This document shows, in pieces, positions 41,669 through 52,194 of a stretch of DNA of 64,000 bases (positions are counted from its first letter, which is position 1; each line of letters begins with the position of its first letter). Position numbers and translations under genes: made by a program. Source of the stretch: Metaphire vulgaris (lineage: Eukaryota; Annelida; Clitellata; Crassiclitellata; Megascolecidae). Where the stretch lies: assembly GCA_018105865.1 (NCBI GenBank), contig CM030856.1, positions 2,677,620 through 2,741,619 on the forward strand. Direction: 5' to 3'. The notes beneath the pieces were generated by a model. That model was not told the DNA's origin, ran no database searches, and saw only the letters and a list, made by a program, of their open reading frames with translations.

Positions 41669-41710
<42 letters not shown>
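41669..41710. repeat. (TA)n microsatellite
   Basis: About 20 TA units in an intron. Confidence 0.97.
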
Positions 41711-41713
<3 letters not shown>

Positions 41714-42159
41714 CATATTAAATAGTGAATACAATAACCTTTACCCCAGTTATTTTAAGAAAAGTGATCTCTTTTTTGCAATATTTTCAAATTAACAACC
41801 CAATTTCTGCAATTGTTCATATCCATCACTGTATGTCCAGCAGGGAATGTAAATTATCATATACCAAAACAGTATGCAGTATACAATAATAGGAAAACCT
41901 ATAATTAGATTATGTCATGAACAAGAGCAAACTCTTAAGTTTTATTTTTTAAGAGTAGACACGAACCTGTGGTTCATGTTTGCTATCAAAATTTAGTTTG
42001 GAAAAGTTGTTTTCTAGCATTCACACTTTAACAAGTTTAATATCTCATGGCAACTAAATGAAATCTAAATATGAAACGCTCATTTCTATCATCTATTTCT
42101 GTTATCAGATAAAAGTTGTCAATGAACACAAATACCATTTAAGGTCAAAATATATTCAA

Positions 42160-42472
42160 ATGGGAGCGGAAAGTTAGCAGAGTGGTAACAACATTGGATG
42201 AGTGAGGAAAAGGTCATGTGTTCGAGACCTGCAGGTGCTCTAAGGTCAACCCAGCCTTCATTTGCCAAATGGCAATGGCAACCGAGTAGTGGATCAATCC
42301 GCTGAGTAAATAGGCACGATGCATGAGAACACTGGCCCCGTATCATGTAACCTGCACCAGTTGCCTGGCTGAGGGCCTTGAAACGGATATCGGCACCGCC
42401 CTAGGAGCCTTAAAGTTAGCCTTGAGAGCTTGTAGGAAAGACTTTACTTAACTATATTCAAATAAAATATTA
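42160..42472 (+). mobile_element. tRNA-headed SINE, long form
   Basis: The head GGGAGCGGAAAGTTAGCAGA with GTGGTAACAACATTGG (A box) and GTGTTCGAGACC (B box) is followed by the body TCTAAGGTCAACCCAGCCTT and a 3' region CCGTATCATGTAACCTGCAC to a (CTTTACTTAA) tail. The first 130 bp resemble the minus-strand SINE at 14638. The overlapping minus ORF is a shadow. Confidence 0.8.
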
Positions 42473-43058
42473 TCAAATGAGATATTATGCTGATATTATT
42501 AAGAGAAAATATTTTGGATGACAAATTTGAATATATATACAACATCAGATTTCGAGTAACTAGGCTGAAAGGGCTAAAAACATTAGACAATATAAGGGAA
42601 ACTCAAGAGTTTCCTGGCCATATGAAAAGCATGCTAGGCAGGAAGGTTATTGAAAAAGTTTAAATGTCATCTCATAGTTTCTAAAAAAAGTTTGATTATA
42701 AAATTTAAACTGAAGAAATTTTCTGTAGGGCTGGAGCAAACGGAAAATTTGTCAAAAACAACAAATTCAAACACAGACAAATAAATATGGATCTGTTTAC
42801 AATTATTGTTACAGTAATTGTATCATCAGATTCAATTGTCTCTCTTCAAACTGCAAACATACTCTTTGTAATTAAAAATCCCAATGCCAACCTGTATATC
42901 ATATAGATAAATGACTTTTAAGGAAAATGAAATATTAGAAAATGCTATCAATAATTAATTACAAGCAATGTTTAACCTGAAGAACAAATTGATCTCAAGA
43001 TTGTCATTCTGCTCTTAAAGTAAATTTTCAATAGACTAAAAAGTGAAGAATCGTATAC
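42473..43058. other. Intron sequence, no feature seen
   Basis: AT-rich DNA between the SINE and the next lectin exon. Confidence 0.5.
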
Positions 43059-43322
43059 CTGAAGAGCTACGAATTAACCCAATCCATTGTGCCTGGGCTG
43101 AATTTGGCTGAATATGTGAATATATGAATTGATTTTCTTCATCACTGTGAATGGAAACCAACGAACTCTTCCGTGTTTGGCATGCTAGACTTGAATCTGC
43201 CTGATTGAGGAACTCCGAATGTCGAAAGAGATAACAGCTTTCTCCAAAAGCTACCCAGTTGTCCTCAATATTGTCTGAAGGACAGATGCCAATTTCCGGA
43301 GGTTGTGTGTATGGAGGCTGGA
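43059..43322 (-). CDS. Lectin receptor exon: linker and N-terminal half of lectin domain D
   Basis: Acceptor ATTTGTAG, donor TTCAG|GTATACG, phase 1 both ends. Linker QPPYTQPPEIGICPSDN, then WVAFGESCYLFRHSEFLNQA, DSSLACQTRKSSLVSIHSDE, ENQFIYSHIQPNSAQAQWIG. Shows the lectin-domain pattern: the SCYLF start, the LVSIHSDEE helix and the WIG core. It splices into 41388 to restore RSSSGEFLWSDG. Confidence 0.92.
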
Positions 43323-43519
43323 CTACAAATTAGCATAGGCCTATAAGTTAAGTGACAGAGGAGGCAGCAAATTTTAAATTGAGTTTTACACATCTCTTTA
43401 ATTAAAGGTTGTCCTTGAGTTATGCAAGTAATTTTATAACATTTTGATCAAAGTAGTCCAGATAAATTGATAAAAAATCACATTAGAAAGAGGGTGAAGT
43501 AAATCAAAACCATGTTTAC

Positions 43520-43694
43520 CTCTTGTGATTTTGCAAATAGACCCATAGGAAGCGTCACATTTACTGTCAGCCCAATATCCATTAGCCATTTTGCTCATGT
43601 AAACACAACTACCATCTGTAAGTTCCGGTTTTCCTGGCCCCCAATAGGTAAAAGAGGTAGTAGTTCCATCTGACCATACATATCTCCCATGATA
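43520..43694 (-). CDS. Lectin receptor exon: C-terminal half of lectin domain C
   Basis: Acceptor CTTTTAG (phase 0), donor GAG|GTAAAC (phase 1). Encodes YHGRYVWSDGTTTSFTYWGP, GKPELTDGSCVYMSKMANGY and WADSKCDASYGSICKITR. The fold cysteines remain, but EPN is replaced by KPE and WND by WAD, so Ca2+-dependent sugar binding is not predicted for this domain. Confidence 0.92.
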
Positions 43695-44007
43695 CTAAAA
43701 GAATCAATATTTCCAGTTAATGCCATGAATATTTGCAATTAATTCAATGGAAGGTCACAGAATCGAAATTGCCCTTGATTTGATTTATGAGAATTAATTT
43801 GATAGAATATGACTTTCTGGTCACTGCCAAAAAAATGTGCATACCTTTTTTCAGATATAATTTTTAAGAAAAATGCATGTAACATGCAATTAAAAAATTG
43901 TTACTCTGACAGATTTGTTGACTATTGCTAGAGAAGACTGTTTGTACAATGTATCTGACATAAACTATTTTATTAGCAAAGCAAAAGCCACTGTTAAAAT
44001 AAGTTAC

Positions 44008-44249
44008 CTTTTCATCGCTTAAACCGATCCATAGTTCGTTTGACACATCCTTGTATTGTGAAGCAAGAAATCCCATTTCGTAGGCATTAGCAACACTTGT
44101 CAAATAGCCTCCATTCCTTTTACACTCGTCGTCAGCCACTTGCCAAGTTCTCTTGGTGCCATCTGCTCTATAGCAGTTATCTCTGTAAGGCTTATAACCA
44201 TCTGGACAATCATTTTCAGAGTCAGGTTGAGGAGTGATAATTGCTGGAT
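44008..44249 (-). CDS. Lectin receptor exon: linker and N-terminal half of lectin domain C
   Basis: Acceptor TGCTACAG (phase 1), donor GAAAAG|GTAACT (phase 0). Linker PAIITPQPDSENDCPDG, then YKPYRDNCYRADGTKRTWQV, ADDECKRNGGYLTSVANAYE, MGFLASQYKDVSNELWIGLS. It joins 43694 as DEK|YHG with matching phase 0. Confidence 0.92.
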
Positions 44250-44318
44250 CTGTAGCAGATAATATTTATGTTTAGATGGATGATTTCAATTGGTCAGCTT
44301 AGCAATGCTTCAGTAGCA

Positions 44319-44321
44319 ATC

Positions 44322-44406
<85 letters not shown>
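44319..44406. repeat. (GA)n microsatellite in intron
   Basis: More than 40 GA units in the intron between exons 44563 and 44249. Confidence 0.97.
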
Positions 44407-44409
<3 letters not shown>

Positions 44410-44562
44410 ATATGAAATGTATACCACCCCATTAGTAGAATACATTTGTAAAAAAATAGCTTAGTAGTAAGAAGGTTTACAATTTGCTCACATTGCATAT
44501 ATTGCATAAATCAGAGAATTTTAAGTATTCTTCATGAAATTTAGTAATAAATTAAGACTTAC

Positions 44563-44662
44563 CTTTCATACGCATACATATGTAAGGCTGGTTAATGGAA
44601 CATACAACATCATTCCATTGGCCAACACGTGCTATATCTCCATATAACTCTGTACAACCCTC
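44563..44662 (-). CDS. Lectin receptor exon: end of lectin domain B
   Basis: Acceptor TCTTTTAG (phase 0), donor AAAG|GTAAGT (phase 1). Encodes EGCTELYGDIARVGQWNDVV then CSINQPYICMRMK. WND is present. It follows exon 45025 as GALD|EGC and leads into the linker of domain C. Confidence 0.92.
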
Positions 44663-45024
44663 CTAAAAGATAATTTATAGTCATATTTTAGATTTATGTA
44701 TAACACATGTAATTCATTTTTAAATATATCTTGCAATTCTGCAATTTATACAGTTCTGATTGTTGAAATAGATGCAATTTGTCATTTCAGCATCTGAACT
44801 TGGAGTTGTGCAGGGTCCTCGAATAACATTCAGTTGAGTCTATGCAAATAGACTTATAATTTCAGATAGTATTACAATTTTTTTTAATAAAATTTGCAAA
44901 TTGGGTGGTTTGATTTGAAATTTGTAAACGTCATTCTGTAAATAGGTACATCAAGCAAGAGAAACATAAAAACTAGAATTGCGATGAAAATTTAATTGCA
45001 CATAATAGAAATTAAAAAGTATAC

Positions 45025-45178
45025 ATCAAGTGCGCCATTTGGTTCTCCTCCTGCCCAGTTGGTATAGGTTACAGGCGTGTTGTCGATCCACCCAAATTCC
45101 CGTTACTTCCATGATACTGGTAAAGACCGATCCAATAACGATCGTAGGCTCGATCTGCCAAATGACTCTGAAGAAAAG
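45025..45178 (-). CDS. Lectin receptor exon: middle of lectin domain B, with frameshift
   Basis: Acceptor TTTCTGCAG, donor TTGAT|GTATAC. Frame 1 reads FLQSHLADRAYDRYWIGLYQ then YHGSN; from about 45099 the sense continues in another frame as EFGWIDNTPVTYTNWAGGEP and NGALD. The exon is 154 nt where 155 would keep phase; one G missing from the GGG at 45099-45101 explains it. EPN is present. Neighbouring exons fit only if the base is restored, so this is either a disabling mutation or a homopolymer sequencing error. Confidence 0.88.
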
Positions 45179-45249
45179 CTGCAGAAAAAATATTTTAAAC
45201 TTATTTTCAAGAAAGTTGACATACAAACATAACACAAGCTACTCTTTTA

Positions 45250-45595
45250 GTTCTTGATTATATTTAGTCTACTTACCTATTTAATATTTCACCTGTTTAT
45301 TTATTACAGTCTCTTTATGGCTTTCTTTACTTCTGACAAACTGTCACAAATAGATATTTTGTTCTTCAAGTCAACATTTTTGGACAGCTACCTAGCTATT
45401 GTCATATATATTGCCATACATTGTATTATCATCACCCAGTAACTCATGGGCATGTGAACGGGTTGTACACATCTCAAACATCTCAACTGGGCAATGAAAA
45501 CTTCACATTCAGAAGTGAGTAAATTTAAAAGATCACCATTCTGAGTTTGAAGATTTAAGTGATAAATGTATTGATATCTGCCAATTACATATGAA
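45250..45595. other. Intron sequence, no feature seen
   Basis: AT-rich. ORFs 45254-45442 and 45388-45657 show no family. Confidence 0.45.
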
Positions 45596-45599
45596 TTCA

Positions 45600-46060
45600 A
45601 TATAGATGTAATGTAATGTAACAAAATATTTTCATAGCGCCTCTTCTGAAGAATCACTCAGAAGCGTTCCCACAGCAAATTAATGTGTGTTGACAAAGAG
45701 ATAAGTTTTAAGTCGTTTCAAACAAGGGCCATAGAATTAGGAGTTGTTAAGCCACGCGTATTGGCGTCAAGAGCATTCCAAAGGATAGGGCCAATTGATT
45801 CACAACCTCACTAGATCACTAGCTGCTTGCCTATCGAGCATGAAGGAAAGGCTAGGCTAAGCTGTTTTGTCGGTGAATGCTAGAAATTCAGGTAAAAGTT
45901 TAGAATAGTTGTGAAAAATTGTCTAGTAATTTAGGCCATCAATCATTATGGGAAAGATATGCTTGGTCACAAATAATTGATAATGATCTTATTCAGTAAA
46001 ATGCTTGCAATGTGTTATATTTTTGGTGAATGATTTATGACTTTGTCCAATGATTGGTCC
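45600..46060 (-). mobile_element. LINE C-terminal fragment (CR1/L2-like)
   Basis: The minus strand reads ESIGPILWNALDANTRGLTT and a weak FKKxLKTHLF-type end, then GAGGCGCTATGAAAATATTT, the 3' motif common to other LINEs here. Heavily decayed. Confidence 0.6.
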
Positions 46061-46189
46061 TTAAGCAGAACATTGTTTGCTCAGTATTTTGATATTTCTT
46101 GGGTTTCTTGATCTTGATAATGTGACATATAGTTGGCCATGGGAAAAGACTGGCTGGCTTAAAAAATTCCTACATGTTAAAATGTTTGT

Positions 46190-46506
46190 CCTTTACGGAG
46201 GTGGGAAAAGTGGAAGATGATGATGGGTATAAGGTGGAAGGGGATGGGAATATGGAAGAGAGAGAGTGGAGAAGGAAGATTGTGGAATGAGAGAGAAGTG
46301 TGAAGGGAAAAGAAGTGAGGAAGGGGATGGTGAGAAGAGCGGCGGAGAAGGGTTGGAATGGGAAAGGTAGGGAGAAGGAGAGGATAGGTTTGTGTGATAC
46401 AGTTGGCAAGAGGAAAAAAGTGAGAAAGGGAGGTTGGGGGAAAGGAAATAGAGGAGTGAGCGGAAAGAGGTACGGAAAAGAGAGAAAAGGCAGTGGAAGA
46501 TGGAGG
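46190..46506. repeat. Long polypurine (G/A) tract
   Basis: About 310 bp of almost pure G/A, interrupted by a short TTTGTGTGATACAGTTGGC piece. On the minus strand it resembles the tract at 6590-6870, including a shared flank AAAGGACAAACATTTT. ORFs on both strands are artefacts. It lies in the intron between lectin exons 47062 and 45178. Confidence 0.8.
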
Positions 46507-46688
46507 CAGTGGCGGCTCCACCGGGGGGCCAGAGGGGTCCGTGCCCCTATTGAATGCCTGGCCCCCCAGTGGCCCCCCAGTTTGGACCCTATACTTAATG
46601 CTACATACATTAAACAACAAATGGTTGGCCCCCCATGATTATAAGTTGCCACCCCAACCCCACTTGCCAAATCCTAGAGCCGCCACTG
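46507..46688. mobile_element. hAT MITE, 182 bp
   Basis: CAGTGGCGGCTCC at the left and GAGCCGCCACTG at the right. It shares GGCCCCCCAGTGGCCCCC and TACATTAAACAACAAATGG with 59575-59760 in opposite orientation. The target duplication is offset: GATGGAGG before and CATGGAGG starting 2 bp after the right end. Confidence 0.88.
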
Positions 46689-47061
46689 ATCATGGAGGGT
46701 AGACGAGGGAATGAGAAGGCAAGGAATGGAGAAGGGATGGCCTGGAAAAAATGATTGGATATATATACACACACAAAGTTAGAAAGTTATAAGCCTATAA
46801 GTAGCTATAAGATATACAGAGCAACCTCCAGCCAAGCATTAATTAAATGATATTGTGCTCATAATGGTGGTTGTGGTGATGATCATTATAAGCTCCGCAC
46901 ATTATGAAATTGACGTTAAGTATAGCAATTATTGCAAAATGATAGCAGCACGTCACCCAGTGAGAATGCGGCTATACAAAGGTACACACACAAACTTTAG
47001 ATAATTATAAATTAATAATCACCTTGATGAATTTCTAACTGAAAGTTCATGAAATATCTAC

Positions 47062-47321
47062 CATTTTCCCATGGATCAGATATGCTGACGAGATTGTAGG
47101 GATTTGCGCCAGCCTCCTTGCATTTTTCTAAAGCCATATTCCAATCTACTTCCTCGTCTACGAATTTGAAGCATTTGTTGCCATAGGTGAGATAGTCTGC
47201 TGGACAGTATCCAGGCATTGGCGTTGGGACTGGCGTTGTAATTGTCGATCCGCCTGGTGTTTTCGTGCAGATGAATGGGTATGGACTTTCACAATGTTTG
47301 TCAGACCAGTTGCGAAAACAT
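47062..47321 (-). CDS. Lectin receptor exon: end of lectin domain A, linker, start of domain B; frameshift near start
   Basis: Acceptor TCAAACAG, donor AATG|GTAGAT. The main frame reads RNWSDKHCESPYPFICTKTP, GGSTITTPVPTPMPGYCPAD, YLTYGNKCFKFVDEEVDWNM and EAGANPYNLVSISDPWEN. The first codons after the junction (DVF) are out of phase with RNWSD by one base at about 47313-47315. With that base restored, the exon would be 261 nt and phase 1/1. WSD stands at the WND position. The downstream end (G|CT, Ala) fits exon 45178. Confidence 0.87.
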
Positions 47322-47456
47322 CTGTTTGATTAAAAGTGTAAAACTCAATTTTTGAAGTAACAATTCAAATAAAATGTTTAATAAAATAATGTTAAATTTA
47401 ATACATTTTACTAACTAAATTACACTAATTTTAAACCTCTAACTCTTAGGCCTAAT

Positions 47457-47885
47457 TAGGGTTGCCAGATACCTCAATGTCCAAAGGAGAACATCAGAGG
47501 TCACAAAAGAGGACAAAGCCGGACAAAGGAAATAGGTCATACAATTCACAAAGCACACATTCAATGGCGTTGCCCCAGCGCCCGGGGCGAAAGGCACCGC
47601 AACCCTGACAGCTCTTGACTTACAACATCAATCAGATAAAAATATTTACAAGTAAAAAAGGTCCTCGAAATCAGGTTCTCTTCTTTGTCCATTGGCATTG
47701 AGCATTGATCTTCCATAATGGCATGCATTTACCAATAACATGGTCAATTAGACCGAAATTCAAGTCAGTAGATGATGAGAGCAAAAAGCCGGACATTTTT
47801 CATTTCAGACCAATGCCGGCCGGACGGAGGACACGAGGCCCAAAAAGAGGACATGTCCTCTTTTTGCCGGACGTCTGGCAACCTT
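47457..47885. mobile_element. DNA transposon with TAGGGTTGCCAGA termini
   Basis: TAGGGTTGCCAGA at the left and TCTGGCAACCTTA at the right are inverted repeats. AAAGAGGAC and its complement lie inside both ends (GTCCTCTTTTTGCCGGAC near the right). The possible 8-bp duplication is poor (GGCCTAAT / CTCTTAAT). One degenerate T-rich motif lies near 47650 (minus). It resides in a lectin-gene intron. Confidence 0.72.
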
Positions 47886-47972
47886 ACTCTTAATGAGATT
47901 TCACCTTATGTAGACTTTGCCCTCACAGAAGGCAAGAAAGTGTTAATGAACCAAATATTTTTGCACTGTCAC

Positions 47973-48073
47973 CGGTATGAATTTCTAGCGCAACACAAAG
48001 TTCCATCCCTCCTTCGTTATTAGGTTCACCAATTTCCCAATGAATGAAGTCAGTAGGCGTTCCATCGCTCCAT
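47973..48073 (-). CDS. Lectin receptor exon: core of lectin domain A
   Basis: Acceptor GATTATAG (phase 2), donor ACCG|GTGACA (phase 1). Encodes WSDGTPTDFIHWEIGEPNNE then GGMELCVALEIHT. EPN present. It joins the upstream exon as CA|A (Gln), giving SWQWSDG. An alternative acceptor (CTTTCAG at 48113) would also keep frame but makes a poorer lectin alignment. Confidence 0.88.
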
Positions 48074-48319
48074 CTATAATCATTAATAGTGCAAAGCAAA
48101 TCTATTTTATAGCTGAAAGTAAACAGATTAAATTGACTCTCAATCAATAATCCAGCATTTTACCAAATTAATATAATCGATATTATTATTTTTATCATAA
48201 ATAAACACAAACAGCAAACTGAAGAATGCGGAAATCAAATTAATGAAATCAAATCCAGATAGTAATGATGAACCAACTTTAGTATGTTAAATTTTATCAC
48301 TAAATTTTAAAACAGGTAA

Positions 48320-48450
48320 AGGTTCAGCCTGGTTCACCCATACTCAAGTTCAAGCATTGGGCCCGGCGCTGATCTCCAGTTTCAGGCAAGCAGTGACGCA
48401 GAGGGCTTGAGCCATTAATCTAGAGTAGTTTGCCAACAACAGGCTACATA
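48320..48450 (-). mobile_element. SINE 3' fragment
   Basis: GGGCCCGGCGCTGATCTCCA and GCAAGCAGTGACGCAGAGGG with CCATTAATCTAGAGTAG match the 3' half of the SINE at 14638-14720. Head missing. Confidence 0.65.
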
Positions 48451-48599
48451 CCAAACTTGTTAAATGACATGACATTGGGATGAACAAAAACTAACAATTC
48501 TCAACACTTGTGTAATGCCGATACTAATTTATGGATGTGAATATTGGACCATAAAAAAGAACTGGAGAAAAAATTAATAGCAACAGAAAATTCTTAATT

Positions 48600-49330
48600 C
48601 CTTCTTCCGTCGTCAGAGATCTTGGAGTACTGTTCGACAACGAATTGACCATGAAGCAACATGTTGGACAGTTAGCCAAGAGCTGCTTCTATCACATACG
48701 ACGTATCCGCCAGATTTGTCGAATCGCTGGCAAAGAAGTCGCTGCGCAACTGGTTTCTGCGTTTGTGCTGTCCAGACTAGACTATTGTAATTCCGTTCTT
48801 GCCGGCCTTCCAAAGTCTACACTGGCCAACCTGCAGCGCGTTGTGCTGCTGCACGTCTGGTGCTGGACCTGAAACCTCGAGACCACGTCACCGGGCGCCG
48901 CAGCGAACTTCATTGGCTTCCAGTCCAGTCACGGATACAACACAAACTATGCACGCTGATGTTCTGTGCACAGAATGGCCTTTGTCCGACCTATCTGGCT
49001 GATCTGCTCCAGCCAACATCAACCGCCATTGGTAGACCAGGCCTTTCAGCCTCTACCAGTCAATACCAGAAACCTCGTCTTGGACAGTCATGGGACAACG
49101 AGCCTTCTCGCACGCTGGACCCCATGCCTGAACGCCCCTTTCCACCAGCGCCACGGAGCATAAAGTCGCCTGTCGCTTTCCGTAAAACATTTGAAGACAC
49201 ATCTGTTTAATTGTGCATATAATAATTGACATAATTGACATTAATTGTAATGCGCTTAACATTGATTGATTAGGCGCAATATAAATAGCTAATTACATTA
49301 CATTACATTACATTACATTACATTACAAAA
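48600..49330 (+). mobile_element. LINE E (CR1/L2-like) C-terminal portion
   Basis: Reads RDLGVLFDNELTMKQHVGQL, AAQLVSAFVLSRLDYCNSVL and AGLPKSTLANLQRVV, then after frame changes LHWLPVQSRIQHKLCTLMFC, NGLCPTYLADLLQP and KTFEDTSV/LKTHLFN. The 3' end is GATTAGGCGCAATATAAATA followed by (TTACA)n at 49295-49326. Inserted within the RTE copy. Confidence 0.85.
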
Positions 49331-49389
49331 TAAGTGGCTTAAAAGAATATTAAGATTGGATACAAAGAACATATAACAAATTAAGAAGT

Positions 49390-49390
<1 letters not shown>

Positions 49391-49433
<43 letters not shown>

Positions 49434-49434
49434 A

Positions 49435-49489
<55 letters not shown>
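49391..49489. repeat. (GA)n microsatellite
   Basis: About 100 bp of GA with three single interruptions. Confidence 0.97.
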
Positions 49490-49554
49490 ACTGCACTGCA
49501 ACCGAGCATCATGGAAGTCATCAGAAAGAGAAGAATGAAATGGGCTGGACACAT

Positions 49555-51617
49555 ATTTATTTATTTATTTATTGACAATTTATATAGCGCAGTAGTCAAG
49601 GCTAAGGCCTACAACAAAAGCGCTTAACACAGTTCATATCCAATATTAAATAAATGTGTCTTCAAATTTCTAGTGAAAAGTCCAGCTAGAGACTGCTCCA
49701 GTCACATTGTCTGGAAGAGAGTTCCACAGGGCGGGATTCCCAGGCAAAATGATCTTTCCCCAAACTTAGGGGTCTTGGACGGGGAGGGACCAACAACTGC
49801 ACTCTCCGACTGGACCTAAGAACCGATCTCCTCTCGATCATAGTCGATCTCCGACAAGTACAGTTAGATAATCAGGACAGAATGGATCGTGTAAAGCCGA
49901 AAACGTAAGCCAACAGCGCTTGTAGACAAATGCTGTGGGCACACGGAGCCAATGGAGTCGATCTCTAAGGAGAGGAGTGACGTGGTCACCCCAGCGACAG
50001 CCGAAAATCACTCGTGCAGACTGGTTCAGCACTGATTGTATGCGGTTCAGTCTAGTATCCGAAGTCCAAGAAGCACACGTTACAATAATCAATTCGATCA
50101 GTACCAGGGCCGCACTAATTTAACAGCCGCTCACTGGCAGGTACCGTCGAATTGACCTCTCCGCAGTTGGTAGTGGCAGGAGCGTATCAGATTGTTAACG
50201 TGCGCTTCACAGGATAGAGTCTCATCTAGGAGCACTCCCAGAAGACGTAAGCTCGGAGGGAGCAATGGCTGCATCTCCCACCACAAACGGGGCATGACTT
50301 AGCAAATGCCTTTTCCTGGGGTGCTCATCCACAAAAATTCCGTCTTGGCCGGATTCAGTGCGAGCCGATTCTCTTCCGTCCACGTAACAATAGCTGCTAT
50401 ACAGTCAGTGAAACGATTCCGTAGTCGCTCCACTTCCGAGGGTAAGCATGACGAGTAGATCTGTCCATCGTCTGCATAACTATGCGCGTAAAGACCGAAA
50501 GCCTTGATGACGCGATGGACGCCTGCTGTATACAGAATGAATAACAAGGGCCTAAGACTGATCCTTGCGGCACACCGTGTTGGACTCGACGCTCTGAAGA
50601 CATTTGATTGTTCCACCACACTGCCTGTGTTCTATCAGCTAGATAGCTCTTGATCCAGAGAAGTGGAAGGCCGTCCATACCGTAAAGATATCTCCAGTCG
50701 CCGGTGAGGATCTGGTGATCCACCGATCAAACGCTGCCGAAAGATCAGTTGGCAGAGAAGCGCTACCCGTCCGTTCAAGTCGCATCCACCAGGTCATTAA
50801 GGATTTTTAAAATGGCAGTCTCTGTAGAGTGTCCTCGGCGATAGGCAGATTGCTCTGTAGGTATTAGCCCATTCTCGCACAGATGTCCCACCCAGCCGCT
50901 TGTTTACGAGTTTCTCCAGCAGCAGAGAGAAAAGGTAAATTGGATACCGGTCTGTAGTTGTTGAGGTCGGATCTAATCCAGTCCCGATTTCTTCAGGTGA
51001 GGGACTACAATCGCGATGCCTCCACGTCGAAGAAAATCCGCCAGTGTCTAATGAAGCCGTCATGAGCGTTGTAAGAAATGGTGCCAGCTCCGCGATAAAT
51101 TCCTTCAAGAGCCAAGTAGGGAGTGGGTCAGTGGAGCAGTGCTTGTTCGGGACGATCGCACCACTGCCATCACCTCCTCGGTTGGGGCAGAAAATGCTGT
51201 GAGATGTGGGCCGTCAAAGAAGAGAAAGTCGCCGGGCCGGTGGCCGTCCTTCCTCGAATTCTACTGATCTTTTCCTCGATGTGTCGGTGATAGTCCTCTG
51301 CAGTAAAGCCCGGATGAGCAGTCGAGTTGCTATCATCCTCCCCAGAAAGTTCAGAAGCTTCCAGGTCACCTTCGTGTCAGACTCAGCTCGGTGCAGAGAT
51401 TGCTTCCAGTAGTTCCGACCTTTCTCCCTCACTAGACGCCGACTTGATCTAAGAGTATGGCGCCAATGGCTTCTGGCAGTAGCCTCCTTAATCGTTCCTC
51501 TGGACTTTTTGAAGACCCGTTTGGCCCGCCGTGTAAGCCGACGCGCCTGCCGACACTCTTCGTCATAGAACGGTCGGCAGGGTCGTACACGGACCGTCAA
51601 CTCTGTGATCGGCGCTC
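49555..51617 (-). mobile_element. LINE B, long copy nested in RTE
   Basis: The 3' tail (TTTA)n lies at 49556-49582 with GACAATTTATATAGCGCAG. Minus blocks 5' to 3': PFYDEECRQARRLTRRAKRV (about 51570), GRNYWKQSLHRAESDTKVTW (about 51400), LLEKLVNKRLG (about 50920), MDHQILTGDWRYLYGMDGLP (50723), VQHGVPQGSVLG (50550), SYADDGQIYSSCLPSEVERL (about 50490), WTEENRLALNPAKTEFLWMS (about 50370), then the C-terminus to 49840. All RT motifs are recognisable with frameshifts. A CATA duplication flanks the insertion in the RTE GHIL codons. Confidence 0.9.
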
Positions 51618-51894
51618 ATACTCAGAATGGAAGAAATAAGAAACCCAAAACGAATTTTCAACTACAAACCAGAGGGAAAAAGATCTAAAGGAAGACCGAA
51701 AAGACGATGGGTGGACGGATTGGAAGAGGATCTGCACATGGCAGGGCTGAATTTCAATGAAAAAAACTGGCGGAAGACACCGACTGACTTTGGAAGAAAC
51801 AGCAAAGAACAGAAAACTTTGGAGAGATCTCATGGAGAAGTCAATAGCTGGACACAGCTGGAGGACGAAGACCTGACCTGAGTTTGCCATTGCT

Positions 51895-52066
51895 TTCTCC
51901 AGACTTGCGTTATACTTTGCCAGCCAAGGCTGCTACTCATATACCACTGCCCTTTAGTGAATGAAGGCTGAGTCGAACTTAGGGGTTCCTGCGGGAGTTG
52001 AACCTGCTCCATCAGTGTGCCGCTCTAGCGTGTTGCCGATCTGCCATTTTCCGGCCCCCAAATCAC
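51895..52066 (-). mobile_element. tRNA-headed SINE
   Basis: On the minus strand: GGGGCCGGAAAATGGCAGAT, a GAGCAGGTTCAACTCCCG B box, the body CCCTAAGTTCGACTCAGCC, and GTCTGGAGAAAGCAATGGCA, the body shared with the SINEs at 14638, 38603 and 53946. Confidence 0.8.
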
Positions 52067-52194
52067 AAAGTACAACGAAGTAATGACAAATGTTCAAGGT
52101 TTCAAAGATGCAATATACTGAAGCTTTACACTAATTGCATTAAAGGTAAAGCTAGTCTCACATTAATGACCATTGGGTTTGGCGCTAAAGTAGG

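Larger units (their letters stand above)
48478..51890 (+). mobile_element. RTE-like LINE C-terminal region in three pieces
   Basis: 48485-48595 reads LTILNTCVMPILIYGCEYWT and IKKELEKKLIATENS; 49496-49553 reads SIMEVIRKRRMKWAGHI; 51620-51880 reads LRMEEIRNPKRIFNYKPEGK, RSKGRPKRRWVDGLEEDLHM and AGLNFNEKNWRK. Rejoining gives the RTE order YGCExWT, KWAGHILRMEE, GRPKRRWVDG. The gaps are filled by a CR1-like fragment plus microsatellite and by a LINE B copy; some internal sequence is lost. Confidence 0.85.

Noticed and set aside
41669..41710. TATA-type promoter in the (TA)n run
   Set aside because: A simple microsatellite in an intron without a start site or ORF in a fitting position.
46170..46670. 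166-codon and 147-codon minus ORFs rich in Ser/Pro/Phe
   Set aside because: Created by the polypurine tract and continuing into a MITE.
48073..48113. Longer version of the lectin exon starting at 48112
   Set aside because: The CTTTCAG acceptor keeps frame, but the extra residues disrupt the lectin alignment; the 48073 start gives SWQWSDG.
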